A DNA stretch of 64,000 bases, taken from an uncultured Lachnospiraceae bacterium (GTDB lineage: Bacteria > Bacillota > Clostridia > Lachnospirales > Lachnospiraceae). The notes under the pieces were generated by a model. That model ran no database searches. It was not told the origin of the DNA and worked only from the letters and a program-made list of their open reading frames with translations. The stretch's first letter is position 1; the number at the start of each line of letters is the position of its first letter. The stretch lies in the NCBI GenBank assembly GCA_902781655.1, contig CACZJZ010000017.1, positions 1-64,000 of the forward strand. The letters are read 5' to 3'. A program made the translations under genes and the position numbers. Below, piece by piece: positions 25,292 to 34,325 of this stretch.

Positions 25292-27043
25292 ATGATAAAA
25301 ACATTGGCAGCACAAATTAAACAGTACAGACTGGTGTCCGCGCTGACACCGCTCTGGATGGTGGGAGAAGTGGTCTGTGAGATGATCATTCCGGTGTTTA
25401 TGGGGATGATTGTCGATAAGGGCATCTATGGCGGCGATCTGCATTACATCTATTCCATGGGAGGAAGGATGATCGTGGTCGCGCTGTTCGGCTTCCTCTT
25501 CGGCGTCCTCGGAGGCTTCTGCGGCGCGAAGGCATCCGCAGGCTTCGCCAGAAATCTCCGCAAAGCCATGGACGACAACATTCAGACCTTCTCTTTCGCC
25601 AATATCGACAAATTCTCCCCATCGAGTCTCGTCACGCGGCTGACGACGGATGTGACGAATCTGCAGAACGCATATCAGATGATTCTGCGCATGGCGGTCC
25701 GGGCGCCAATGTCCATGATTGTGGCAATGGTCATGAGCTTTGTGCTGAGCCCGCGGCTTGCCAGTGTATATCTGATCGCGGTTATGATTCTGGGCACGAT
25801 CATCTTCTTACTGATGCGCTCCACGACAAAATATTTCAAGCAGATTTTTGAAAAATATGATCTGATGAATGAGAGCGTACAGGAAAATGTCTCGGCGATC
25901 CGGGTCGTCAAGGCATATGTACGGGAGGACCATGAGATCAGCAAGTTCAAGAAGGCTTCCGCGAACATTTATCTGATGTTCCTGCGGGCGGAGCTCCGGC
26001 TGGCCGGCATGGCACCGATCATGATGGGTACCGTCTATATCTGCATCCTGCTCATCAGCTGGATGGGCGCGCATATGATCATCTCCTCGGAGCTGACGAC
26101 CGGCGCGCTGATGAGCCTTCTCACCTACTGCATGAATATCCTGATGAGTCTCATGATGCTGTCCATGGTCTTCGTGATGATTACGATGTCCGAGGCGAGC
26201 GCCAGACGTATTGCGGAAGTGCTCGAGGAGAAGACGACGATCAGCAATCCGGAGCATGCGTTGACGGAGGTCAGAGATGGCAGCATCACGTTTGACCATG
26301 TGGATTTTGCCTACAACAAAAATTCTGAGGAGCCGGTGCTGAAGGACATCACGCTGGACATTCATTCCGGCGAGACGGTCGGCATCATCGGCGCCACCGG
26401 GTCGGCCAAGTCGAGTCTCGTCAATCTGATCAGCCGTCTGTACGACGTCACAGCCGGGAAGGTTGAGGTCGGCGGCGTGGATGTGCGGAAATATGATCTG
26501 GTCACGCTGCGCCGCAGCGTTGCGGTTGTTCTGCAGAAAAACGTCCTGTTCTCCGGGACAATCTACGAAAATCTCCGCTGGGGCGATAATAACGCGACAG
26601 ACGAGGAGTGCCGCAGGGCGTGCAGGCTGGCCTGCGCAGATGAGTTCATCGATAAGATGCCGAAGGGATATGACACCTACATCGAGCAGGGCGGATCCAA
26701 CGTTTCCGGCGGACAGAAACAGCGGCTGTGTATTGCCAGAGCGCTGGTTGCGAAGCCGAAGGTGCTGATCCTGGATGACTCGACCAGTGCGGTGGATACC
26801 GCGACGGACGCCAAAATCCGCAGTGCATTCCGGGAGGATATTCCGAACACGACGAAGCTGATCATCGCGCAGAGAATTTCCTCCGTGCAGGACTGCGACC
26901 GTGTGATCGTGATGGACAACGGCAGGGTCAACGGATTTGACACGCCGGAGCATCTGCTGCAGAACAATGCTATTTACCGTGAGGTTTATGAGTCCCAGAC
27001 CGGCGTCGGCGGGGACAACGCGGATTTTGACAGCAAGGAGTGA
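25292..27043 (+). CDS. Heterodimeric ABC exporter subunit with degenerate ATP site
   Basis: 583 aa. An N-terminal six-helix membrane domain (to about 320) is fused to an ATPase domain. Walker A reads GATGSAKSS (about 367-375, Ala where Gly is usual). The signature is VSGGQKQ. Walker B ends LILDDSTSAVD, with Asp in place of the catalytic Glu. Together these suggest the non-consensus half of a TM287/288-like heterodimer. The partner at 27159 has a normal Glu. Exporters of this kind move drugs, peptides or lipids; the substrate is unknown. The ribosome site before ATG 25292 is weak. It is probably under MarR control. Confidence 0.88.
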   Translation: MIKTLAAQIKQYRLVSALTPLWMVGEVVCEMIIPVFMGMIVDKGIYGGDLHYIYSMGGRMIVVALFGFLFGVLGGFCGAKASAGFARNLRKAMDDNIQTFSFANIDKFSPSSLVTRLTTDVTNLQNAYQMILRMAVRAPMSMIVAMVMSFVLSPRLASVYLIAVMILGTIIFLLMRSTTKYFKQIFEKYDLMNESVQENVSAIRVVKAYVREDHEISKFKKASANIYLMFLRAELRLAGMAPIMMGTVYICILLISWMGAHMIISSELTTGALMSLLTYCMNILMSLMMLSMVFVMITMSEASARRIAEVLEEKTTISNPEHALTEVRDGSITFDHVDFAYNKNSEEPVLKDITLDIHSGETVGIIGATGSAKSSLVNLISRLYDVTAGKVEVGGVDVRKYDLVTLRRSVAVVLQKNVLFSGTIYENLRWGDNNATDEECRRACRLACADEFIDKMPKGYDTYIEQGGSNVSGGQKQRLCIARALVAKPKVLILDDSTSAVDTATDAKIRSAFREDIPNTTKLIIAQRISSVQDCDRVIVMDNGRVNGFDTPEHLLQNNAIYREVYESQTGVGGDNADFDSKE

Positions 27044-27050
27044 TGGATTG

Positions 27051-27142
27051 AAAGCCCTGCTGATGCAGGACTTTCAAACAGCAGCAACGGTGCTTGCGCA
27101 CCGGCTGCCGCATTTGGCAAAACCGCATTCGCGGATTTTGCC
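27051..27142 (+). other. Two hairpins between the ABC exporter genes
   Basis: The first, GAAAG.CCCTGC around TGAT with GCAGG.CTTTC (about 27050-27075), and the second, GGCAAAA-CCGC around ATTC with GCGG-TTTTGCC (27116-27142), fill the gap between exporter genes. Neither is followed by a T-run. They may set relative expression or stability of the two subunits. Confidence 0.4.
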
Positions 27143-27158
27143 TCAGCGAGGTATAGAT

Positions 27159-29213
27159 ATGGCGGAAGAAAATGCAAAGGTGGTGCGCGGACCGGGTTCC
27201 CGGAATCGCAGAGGCATGCCGCGCCCGAAGGTGGAGAATCCCGGGAAAGTGTTTCGGAGACTCATGGGATTCGTGATGAAGAACTATGGGGTCCAGTTCA
27301 TTCTCGTTCTGGTCTGTATTGTGGTCTCTGTTCTCGCCAATGTGCAGGGTACGCTGTTTACCAAAACACTGATCGATTCCTATATCACGCCGCTGCAGAA
27401 GGCGGCGGAGGCGGGAAAGGCGGTTGATTACCATCCGCTCCTCGCCGCGATGGCGCGGGTCGCTGTTTTCTATGCCATTGGCATCGCCGCGGCTTATACC
27501 CAGTCGGTGATCATGGCGTTCATCACGCAGGGGTCAATGAAAAAGCTCCGCGATGCGCTGTTCGAGCACATGGAAAAGCTGCCGATCCGGTATTTTGACA
27601 CGCATGCCCACGGCGATATCATGTCGGTTTATACCAATGATATCGATACGCTGCGGCAGATGATCAGCCAGTCGATTCCGCAGCTTGTCAACAGCGCCAT
27701 CACGGTGGTGACGATTCTGATCGAGATGCTGATTCTGTCCATCCCGCTGACGGCACTGTCCATCGCTATGGTGGTGGTGATGATGGTGTGCTCCATGCTC
27801 GCGACAAAGATGTCCGGCCGGAATTTTGTCGCACAGCAGAAGAAGCTTGGAGAGCTGAATGGCTTTATCGAGGAGACGATGACCGGGGAGAAGGTTGTCA
27901 AGGTTTTCAATCATGAGCAGGAATCGATCGCAAAATTCGATACGCTCAATGATGAATTGTACCAGGCAGCCTATAAGGCAAACGCATATTCCAATATTCT
28001 GGGACCCATCAATGCCCAGCTCGGCAATGTCAGCTATGTGCTGTGCGCCATCGTGGGCGGCGTTCTTGCGCTGAATGCAAACGTCGGCTTTACGGTCGGC
28101 TCGCTCGCCTCGTTCCTGACCTTCAACCGGAGCTTCGCAATGCCGATCAACCAGGTCTCCATGCAGATGAACGCCATCATCATGGCGCTTGCCGGCGCGG
28201 ACCGTATCTTCCGGCTGGAGGATGAGAAGCCGGAAGAGGATCAGGGGTATGTCGGTCTGGTCAATGTCAAGAACAGTGCGGACGGACAGAAACCGTCCGT
28301 GCCGGAGACCGGGGAGCCGTGCCATGCGCCGGACAGCTCTGCGGATGAAAAAGACGCCGAGGAGCTGCTCCGCAGCAAGGAAGTCAGCGGGCTGATCGAA
28401 ACGGAGGAACACACTGGAAAATGGGCGTGGAAGCATTTCCACAAGGCAGACGGCACGACAACCTACGTTCCGCTCGAAGGAGACGTCACGTTCCTGCATG
28501 TGAATTTTGGCTATACGGATGAGAAGATGGTCCTGCACGATATCACGCTGCACGCCAATCCCGGACAGAAGATTGCACTGGTCGGATCGACCGGCGCCGG
28601 CAAGACGACCATCACCAACCTGATCAACCGGTTCTATGACATTCAGGACGGCAAAATCCGTTACGACAATATCAATATCAGCAAGATCAAAAAGGCGGAT
28701 CTGCGGCGCTCGCTCGGCATTGTGCTGCAGGAAACCAATCTGTTCACCGGCACGGTGGCGGACAATATCCGCTATGGCAAGCTGGACGCGACGGAGGAGG
28801 AGATTGTCGCCGCGGCAAAGCTGGCCAATGCGGACGGATTCATCCGCCGTCTGCCGCAGGGCTATCAGACAGAACTGCGCGGAAACGGCGCGAATCTGTC
28901 GCAGGGACAGCGCCAGCTCCTTGCGATCGCAAGGGCGGCCATCGCCAATCCGCCGGTGTTGATTCTGGATGAGGCGACGAGTTCGATCGACACCCGCACA
29001 GAGAAGATTGTGCAGGATGGCATGGACAAGCTGATGGCCGGACGGACGACGTTTGTCATCGCGCACCGGCTGTCTACCATCCGCAACGCGGATCAGATCA
29101 TCGTGTTGGAGCAGGGCCGCATCGTCGAGCACGGCAATCACGAGCAGCTGCTGGAGAAGAAGGGCCGGTATTATCAGCTCTATACCGGAAAGCGGCCGGA
29201 GCTGGCTTCCTGA
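27159..29213 (+). CDS. Heterodimeric ABC exporter subunit with consensus catalytic Glu
   Basis: 684 aa. After a basic N-terminal tail of about 35 residues come six membrane helices and an ATPase domain with Walker A GSTGAGKTT (about 474-482), signature LSQGQRQ (about 579) and Walker B LILDEATSSID with the catalytic Glu. A linker insert of about 70 residues, rich in Asp/Glu/Lys, precedes the ATPase and is typical of the larger subunit in these pairs. ATG 27159 is used; the longer in-frame extension covers the intercistronic hairpins. It works with the subunit at 25292. Confidence 0.9.
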   Translation: MAEENAKVVRGPGSRNRRGMPRPKVENPGKVFRRLMGFVMKNYGVQFILVLVCIVVSVLANVQGTLFTKTLIDSYITPLQKAAEAGKAVDYHPLLAAMARVAVFYAIGIAAAYTQSVIMAFITQGSMKKLRDALFEHMEKLPIRYFDTHAHGDIMSVYTNDIDTLRQMISQSIPQLVNSAITVVTILIEMLILSIPLTALSIAMVVVMMVCSMLATKMSGRNFVAQQKKLGELNGFIEETMTGEKVVKVFNHEQESIAKFDTLNDELYQAAYKANAYSNILGPINAQLGNVSYVLCAIVGGVLALNANVGFTVGSLASFLTFNRSFAMPINQVSMQMNAIIMALAGADRIFRLEDEKPEEDQGYVGLVNVKNSADGQKPSVPETGEPCHAPDSSADEKDAEELLRSKEVSGLIETEEHTGKWAWKHFHKADGTTTYVPLEGDVTFLHVNFGYTDEKMVLHDITLHANPGQKIALVGSTGAGKTTITNLINRFYDIQDGKIRYDNINISKIKKADLRRSLGIVLQETNLFTGTVADNIRYGKLDATEEEIVAAAKLANADGFIRRLPQGYQTELRGNGANLSQGQRQLLAIARAAIANPPVLILDEATSSIDTRTEKIVQDGMDKLMAGRTTFVIAHRLSTIRNADQIIVLEQGRIVEHGNHEQLLEKKGRYYQLYTGKRPELAS

Positions 29214-29405
29214 GCGGAATTTGGCCGGGTACGCAGATTCCATCGCCGCCGTTCCGCGTATGCGGATAACTGTGTGAAATTTACAGAATGTTCATGAATG
29301 GGGGCTGTCGATCGCGGTATAATCCTGACCAGAGTGCAGCAGATAAGAACCGTGGTATGATCGCATGCGGAACATGGCATGTGGAACAGGATCGGACAGC
29401 CAGCG

Positions 29406-29960
29406 ATGACAGACGATAGAAAAACAGAGCAGGAAAACAGAATCAAGCGTGATATTCGGGAGTACGGAGGCCCTGTCCTCCGTTCCGGAATCTGGAACAG
29501 GGCGATGCGGCAGACACACCATAACCGGTGGACCGTGGGCAGCCACAGCATGAGCGTCTGTGTCGCGGCGCTGCGCATGAGCTACTGGCTGGAGGATAAG
29601 CATATATGCTATGTCAACCATCGCGAGATCGTGCAGGCGGCGCTGTGTCATGACCTCGGTATTGTAGGGCGATACGAGAAGTTTGCGAACAACCGGGTCT
29701 GCTGCCATCAGCATCCGCTTGACTCCGCGGAGATAGCAAGGCAGATTTATCCGGAGATCAGCGAAAAGACGCTGTATACGATCCGATGCCACATGTGGCC
29801 GCTCTGTGTCGCGCTTCCGAAGACGAGGGAGGCAGTTATCATCACCCTGGCGGATAAGTATGTCGCGACAGGAGAAGGTATCCCTGCGGACTGGCTGGAG
29901 CGTTACCAGAAAGCGCTGAATGCCACGGTACTGCGGACAACGGTGCCGGCGAGAAACTGA
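29406..29960 (+). CDS. HD-domain phosphohydrolase
   Basis: 184 aa. The HD superfamily metal ligands are visible: H47 in VGSHSMSV, the H82-D83 pair in CHDLG, and a later Asp in LADKYV. HD proteins cleave phosphate esters, often nucleotides, using divalent metals; the exact substrate is not evident. In-frame ATG 29406 or GTG 29379 could start it, and both have weak ribosome sites. It is transcribed toward rpiB and shares a bidirectional terminator with it. A TATAAT at about 29321 may be its -10. Confidence 0.75.
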   Translation: MTDDRKTEQENRIKRDIREYGGPVLRSGIWNRAMRQTHHNRWTVGSHSMSVCVAALRMSYWLEDKHICYVNHREIVQAALCHDLGIVGRYEKFANNRVCCHQHPLDSAEIARQIYPEISEKTLYTIRCHMWPLCVALPKTREAVIITLADKYVATGEGIPADWLERYQKALNATVLRTTVPARN

Positions 29961-29969
29961 ACAGAATAG

Positions 29970-30008
29970 AAGAAAGGCCTGTGTGCGGAATGCACGCAGG
30001 CCTTTCTT
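29970..30008. terminator. Bidirectional terminator between convergent genes
   Basis: AAGAAAGGCCTG at 29970-29981 and onward pairs with CAGGCCTTTCTT ending 30008, around a short loop. A-run on the left and T-run on the right allow termination of the HD gene and of rpiB. Confidence 0.8.
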
Positions 30009-30023
30009 GGTTGCGGTGTGCTG

Positions 30024-30479
30024 TCAGGCGCTCACTTCCGGCGCGTTCTCGTCCTCGATGGCGCGGATTCTTCTCTTATGACGCTCTCCCTCCGAAAAGG
30101 CGGTGGAGAGATATGTGTCCACAATGTCCATTGCCAGATTCTGACCGGTGATGCCGGCGCCGAGCGCCAGCACGTTGGAATCGTTATGCTCTCTCGTCAG
30201 TCTGGCCTGCGTCACGCTGGTGCAGAGCGCGCATCGGATTCCGATGACCTTATTGGCAGTGATGGAGACGCCGATTCCTGTCGTGCAGATGACGATTCCC
30301 TTTTCGTTCGTTCCGTCCGCCACAGATTTTGCAACGGCGCGGGCATACTGTGGATAATCGCAGGAAGCCGTGCTGTGACAGCCGTAATCCGTCACTTCAT
30401 GTCCCTGGCTGCGGAGGTGCCCGATCACCTCCTGCTTGAGTCCATATCCGCCGTGATCCGATCCGATTCCGATTTTCAT
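30024..30479 (-). CDS. rpiB: Ribose-5-phosphate isomerase B
   Basis: 151 aa. Interconverts ribulose-5-phosphate and ribose-5-phosphate, or related aldose/ketose phosphates such as allose or galactose derivatives. The N-terminal KIGIGSDHGGYGLK, the Asp-Tyr-Pro motif and the catalytic cysteine in VICTTGIGVS are all present, followed by the conserved ARLTREHNDSNVLALGA. The start is placed at 30479, where the family begins, with GGAGGAC upstream; a longer in-frame extension would run across the intergenic region. It is convergent with the HD gene and divergent from the small gene at 30673. Confidence 0.93.
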   Translation of the reverse strand: MKIGIGSDHGGYGLKQEVIGHLRSQGHEVTDYGCHSTASCDYPQYARAVAKSVADGTNEKGIVICTTGIGVSITANKVIGIRCALCTSVTQARLTREHNDSNVLALGAGITGQNLAMDIVDTYLSTAFSEGERHKRRIRAIEDENAPEVSA

Positions 30480-30558
30480 AATGTTACCTGTCCTCCTCGC
30501 ATGCTTTATGGCGTCATTATACCCCGATGGGATAAAATCCGCGAATGATAAAAAACTC

Positions 30559-30587
30559 TTGTCATAGCGTTCGCAGTTCTGTATGAT
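30559..30587 (+). promoter_or_regulatory. Promoter of the small gene at 30673
   Basis: TTGTCA (30559-30564), 17-bp spacer, TATGAT (30582-30587). The rest of the gap to 30672 holds an imperfect GC-rich hairpin and no other recognised site. Confidence 0.5.
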
Positions 30588-30672
30588 TGCGTAGTCAAAA
30601 ATAGAAGACGCACCGCGGCCGTCTGTCCGGATGCGGCGCGTCTCACAATTCATCGTGGCGAGGAAAGGATTC

Positions 30673-30840
30673 ATGAAAGCGACAATCAAGGTAAATGTAG
30701 GAAAGCTTCCCAAGGTCGGCAGCAAAATCGAGCGCAGAGATTATTCTCAGGTAGCCTGGCACTCTTCGAATGCTGAGGAAGTGAAAGACAGCGGCGACAC
30801 ATCCGGCTTTGTCGACCCGGTTCCGGAAGAAGAGAAATAA
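30673..30840 (+). CDS. Small protein of unknown function
   Basis: 55 aa, starting MKATIKVNVGKLPKV and ending in an acidic tail. It has a clear AGGAAAGG site at 30661-30668, a good promoter upstream, and a stop immediately before the anti-sigma gene end on the other strand. It is short, basic in the first half and acidic in the second, with no membrane segment. No family was recognised. The signals suggest it is really expressed. Confidence 0.65.
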   Translation: MKATIKVNVGKLPKVGSKIERRDYSQVAWHSSNAEEVKDSGDTSGFVDPVPEEEK

Positions 30841-31695
30841 TTACTTCCGGATCCCGGCGATCGCCTCGTCGGGGATCACAAATTCCTGCGTTCCCATATA
30901 CATCGGCGCCACATCGCCCTCCTGAAAGGCAATCACGAGCTGATCCGCCGAGTTGATGTAGAAATTCTGGTCTGCCGCAATCGCCTGGAAATCATCTTCC
31001 GGCATATCATCGTCCAGGAAGTAGAGGTTATTCTCATCTTCTTTCATCTTCTGACGCATCTGCTCTTTGATGTTGTCGCTGATGACTGTCACATAATCGC
31101 TGCCGTCCTGGAAGAGATCGGACAGCTTCATGACATCCAGGGTTTCTTTACTGATCACGTAGTAATGGTTTTCTTCGTAACCGTCCGCGGATGCCGTGAA
31201 GCAGTTCAGGCGCACCACATAATATTTGTCGTTGTCTGTCACGACATCCGTGGTCACCTTGAGCGTCTGGTATCCCTTTTCTTCTACACTCTTCTGGAAT
31301 GCCGCGATCAGCTCGTCTGTTTTCTGTTCGATTCTGGCATTCACTTCCGCTGCGGACAGCTGTGCCTTCTGATTCGAACCATCCACCGGGCTGACCTTGT
31401 TCACCTCGACGTCGGCCTCGTGCCGGTCATCCTCAAAGGTATAATGCCGGAACGTCACCAGGCGGAAATAGTTGCCCACAACCGGCGCTGCCTCTGCCGC
31501 CCTGGCAATGGCTGGCGACACGTTCGGCAGGATGATACTGACCGCAAATACAGCCGCTGCGGTCTGCAGTGTCCTGATCAGCGGGCGGAAACGCCGGATT
31601 TTGCGGCTTTCCGAGCGCGCCTCCTGTGCCTCGTCAATATAAGCGGAATCAATATCTCCCATGGCATCCATCAGTTCTCTGCCGTCTGTTTTCAT
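30841..31695 (-). CDS. RsiV-like anti-sigma factor
   Basis: 284 aa. A short cytoplasmic N-terminus that would bind the sigma factor is followed by one membrane helix (about 43-62) and an extracytoplasmic DUF3298-like domain (YYVVRLNCFTASADGYEENHYY, KLSDLFQDGSDY). This matches anti-sigma factors of the RsiV group, which sense lysozyme in Bacillus and are cleaved to release the sigma factor. Its start codon overlaps the sigma factor stop (ATGA), so the pair is coupled. Lysozyme sensing here is inference. Confidence 0.8.
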   Translation of the reverse strand: MKTDGRELMDAMGDIDSAYIDEAQEARSESRKIRRFRPLIRTLQTAAAVFAVSIILPNVSPAIARAAEAAPVVGNYFRLVTFRHYTFEDDRHEADVEVNKVSPVDGSNQKAQLSAAEVNARIEQKTDELIAAFQKSVEEKGYQTLKVTTDVVTDNDKYYVVRLNCFTASADGYEENHYYVISKETLDVMKLSDLFQDGSDYVTVISDNIKEQMRQKMKEDENNLYFLDDDMPEDDFQAIAADQNFYINSADQLVIAFQEGDVAPMYMGTQEFVIPDEAIAGIRK

Positions 31696-32246
31696 CCTTC
31701 CAGTTCCTCCTTCAGCTTCTTTCTTAAACGAAACAATGTCGTCTTCACTTTTGACTCTGTGACTCCGTGATGTCTGGCGATGTCGCTGACCGGGTCACAG
31801 TAAAAGTAACGTTCCACAAACATATCCCGCTTCTCTGCGGATTCCTTCTGCAGGAACCGGTCGATCCGCGCTGTCAGTTCTCCGCGAAGGACCTCGTCTT
31901 CCGTGCTGTTGCCTGCGGGCTGTGCACATTCCGTGAGCTCGTCGAGCGCCAGGGTGTAGGTGCTGCCGCCGCGCTTGAGAGATGCAGACTCCCGGAAGCG
32001 GCTGATCGCCAGATTGCGGGTGATTCTGCCCAGATATGCCCGGAGACTGTCCGGTCTCGCAGGCGGAATCGTACTCCACGCTTTCATCCATGTATCGTTG
32101 AGGCACTCCTCAGTGTCCTCCCGGTTTTGCAGAATATGATCCGCTATGGTCCGGCAGTATCCGCCATATGCTTCCGAGGCGTCCTGTATGGCGTTTTCCT
32201 GCCTTGCAAAGAATCCGTCGATGATCGACTGATCTCTGGTTTCCAT
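31692..32246 (-). CDS. ECF RNA polymerase sigma factor (SigV-like)
   Basis: 184 aa. Region 2 (YGGYCRTIADHILQNREDTEE, LRAYLGRITRNLAISRFR) and region 4 (RYFYCDPVSDIARHHGVTES) of an extracytoplasmic-function sigma factor are clear. The start at 32246 has GGAAAGGAG upstream; an in-frame extension of 15 codons has none. It is cotranscribed with its anti-sigma factor, and its promoter at 32339-32365 has an ECF-like sequence, suggesting positive autoregulation. Confidence 0.9.
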   Translation of the reverse strand: METRDQSIIDGFFARQENAIQDASEAYGGYCRTIADHILQNREDTEECLNDTWMKAWSTIPPARPDSLRAYLGRITRNLAISRFRESASLKRGGSTYTLALDELTECAQPAGNSTEDEVLRGELTARIDRFLQKESAEKRDMFVERYFYCDPVSDIARHHGVTESKVKTTLFRLRKKLKEELEG

Positions 32247-32338
32247 TTGACTGACTCCTTTCCAGGTGACCTGCCATGGCTGTGGTATCACCTGTGCCGC
32301 ATCTTCTGCGGTCTTCTCTTTCGTCCTACACCATAATA

Positions 32339-32365
32339 GACGCGGGATATCGCAGCGGGGTTACA
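32339..32365 (-). promoter_or_regulatory. ECF-type promoter, likely autoregulated
   Basis: On the minus strand, TGTAAC (32365-32360), 17 bp, CGTC (32342-32339). This is close to the -35 TGxAAC and -10 CGTC/CGTA of SigM/SigV/SigW-type promoters, and it lies about 95 bp before the ECF gene start. Confidence 0.6.
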
Positions 32366-32422
32366 ACCAGTACAACTATTCCTTCTCAGCGCGCTAGATA
32401 AGATATGCGCGTCTCAGGCAAT

Positions 32423-32467
32423 AAAAAAATCCAGTCAATACACGATTTATCGCGTATTGACTGGATT
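32423..32467 (-). terminator. Terminator of the tRNA-Val transcript
   Basis: On the minus strand a 14-bp stem (AATCCAGTCAATAC with its complement, plus a 4-bp inner stem) is followed by seven T residues (A-run 32423-32429 on the plus strand). It starts 7 bp after the tRNA 3' end. Confidence 0.88.
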
Positions 32468-32474
32468 CAGACAG

Positions 32475-32548
32475 TGGAGCCTACGGGGCTCGAACCCATG
32501 ACCTCCTGCACGTCAAGCAGACGCTCATCCCAGCTGAGCTAAGACTCC
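32475..32548 (-). tRNA. tRNA-Val (anticodon GAC)
   Basis: A 74-nt cloverleaf on the minus strand: acceptor GGAGTCT with AGGCTCC, D-arm GCTC/GAGC, anticodon arm TCTGC-TTGACGT-GCAGG with GAC at the anticodon, and a T-arm with TTCGAGC. The discriminator is A, and CCA is not encoded. It reads codons GUC and GUU. Confidence 0.92.
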
Positions 32549-32642
32549 AACAAAAGGAATTCTACCAGCTGGAGACAGGATTGGCAAGCACTTTTTGCTG
32601 TGATTTCCGGTCCTGATTTTTGATAGCACTTTTTCTGAGATT

Positions 32643-34325
32643 TTAATCCTGCGATTCCTGAAATGCCTGTTTCAGTTCTTCATAATTTTGATATCCGAAC
32701 ACGGCATAATGATCGGAATCATACAGCAGGTCGCAAGGTGCGTTCTGAAGACGGTTTCCATTGCGGTTCGGCGGCATACCGGAATTTCTAAACTGCGGGA
32801 TCCATCCATTCTCATATTCATTGGTTTTGTCGAGGATGACAAAGAAACGGCTCTGCGGGACATGGCTCAGCGCGGACACCGGGGCAAGCCATGCATAACG
32901 GTTGTCAAGCGGAAACGCGCCGGCACCTTCCAGTTCAAAATCCGTCATCGTCAGTGTCCCGTTTGAGAGCTCGGTGAGCACATTGTTGTTCCAGAAAGTG
33001 GCAAACCCCTCGGAATATCCTGCCTGCTCCACGGCAGCCGCTGCATTCCGCAGTTCTGCGGTGCTGTCCTGATCCGCCAGGTCAAGGTATCCGACGCCTG
33101 CAAAGAGAAGCATCCCGAGAAGCGGAATGACCCGGACGGCATTCCGACAGCGCCCTGTCATTTCCTTCTGGTCAAACCAGACCGCCGCGGCAGGAACCAG
33201 AAAGGCCATGGACACAAGATAATATCGGTCACGGTCATTTGCCATCAGGCCGGTCAGGAGAATGGCAATGCTGACGATGCAGACAGAAAGGAACCAGTAG
33301 GACAGCAGAATCTGCAGAACAACAGGCTGTCTGCCGGTGCGGACAGCATATAAAGCACTCCTGATCAAAAGCAGACCGAGCAGCAGGCCGAGCAGACTGG
33401 CGCATCCACGGAGAGAGAAAACGGGGACACCAGACCTCCAGGCAAAATTGTCCATGATGCCGTGCACCATATTTTCAAGTCGGCCTGCAGAAAATTCTTC
33501 CAGCGTCAGGTTTTCCATATGCTGGAAGCGATATTGTTTTTCCAGAATCAGTTTCAGGACAGCCCAGCCGGCGCCTGACCAGAGGAGTGCAAAAAGAGCG
33601 CATCCTGTATGAGATGAGGAAAGATGGATGAAGATTCTGCCCTGCCTGAATGCGGCGGAAGAAAAGAGCGGTTTTCTGCCGGATTTCCCTTCGGACAGCA
33701 GGCAGGCCAGAAACATCGGCACATAGAACATGAGGACATCCTTCGAGCCGCCGAGACCGGAGAGAAAAGAGAGCGCAGCAAGAAACAGCAGCGCAGGCCA
33801 GACCCTTCGCGATGTGCTCTGGACACGCAGAATCAGCGCGGCACTCAGCATTGCCAGAATGATATGTGGCATATAGTAGAGACCGACCAGAACGTATTTT
33901 GCATAGACGGGGGAGAACGGCGCAATCAGAAGCGGCGCAGAGTACAGGGCGGTGCTGCGGCGGACGGCGAGACTTCGCGTAAGGAACAGATAGCTCAGCA
34001 GAAGAAGGATGGCGAGTGTCAGGGAAGTGAGCACGCGCACGATGTGCCAGTTGTCGGTAAAGAAAAAGAAGAATTCGAAGAACAGCTGGGAATTGAAGAC
34101 CCTAAGCTCGGTGGAATAGTACCAGTCTTTCAGAAAAATGCCCGGATGATATGACAACAGGCGGCCGAGCAGTTCCTCACTCGCCATATCGGAATCGATG
34201 AGGCAAGCTGAGGCATGCATAAGCAGATAGCTGTAGAGGCAAAACCAGAAGACAAGCCAGAGAAAAGGGAACGCGGAGGAAAGCGCTCTGGGAAATTGGC
34301 ATGTTTCAGCGGGCTGCTTTTTCAT
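32643..34325 (-). CDS. Polytopic membrane protein, possible GT-C-like enzyme
   Basis: 560 aa with roughly ten to twelve hydrophobic helices, then a soluble C-terminal region of about 130 residues. The N-terminal part (SDMASEELLGRLLSYHPG, FLKDWYYSTELRVFNSQLFF) has an early acidic loop as seen in GT-C glycosyltransferases and dolichyl-phosphate-mannose-type enzymes, but I do not recognise the family with confidence. The start at 34325 has a weak GGAGC site; a 16-codon in-frame extension exists. It stands alone, convergent with nothing. Confidence 0.55.
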   Translation of the reverse strand: MKKQPAETCQFPRALSSAFPFLWLVFWFCLYSYLLMHASACLIDSDMASEELLGRLLSYHPGIFLKDWYYSTELRVFNSQLFFEFFFFFTDNWHIVRVLTSLTLAILLLLSYLFLTRSLAVRRSTALYSAPLLIAPFSPVYAKYVLVGLYYMPHIILAMLSAALILRVQSTSRRVWPALLFLAALSFLSGLGGSKDVLMFYVPMFLACLLSEGKSGRKPLFSSAAFRQGRIFIHLSSSHTGCALFALLWSGAGWAVLKLILEKQYRFQHMENLTLEEFSAGRLENMVHGIMDNFAWRSGVPVFSLRGCASLLGLLLGLLLIRSALYAVRTGRQPVVLQILLSYWFLSVCIVSIAILLTGLMANDRDRYYLVSMAFLVPAAAVWFDQKEMTGRCRNAVRVIPLLGMLLFAGVGYLDLADQDSTAELRNAAAAVEQAGYSEGFATFWNNNVLTELSNGTLTMTDFELEGAGAFPLDNRYAWLAPVSALSHVPQSRFFVILDKTNEYENGWIPQFRNSGMPPNRNGNRLQNAPCDLLYDSDHYAVFGYQNYEELKQAFQESQD

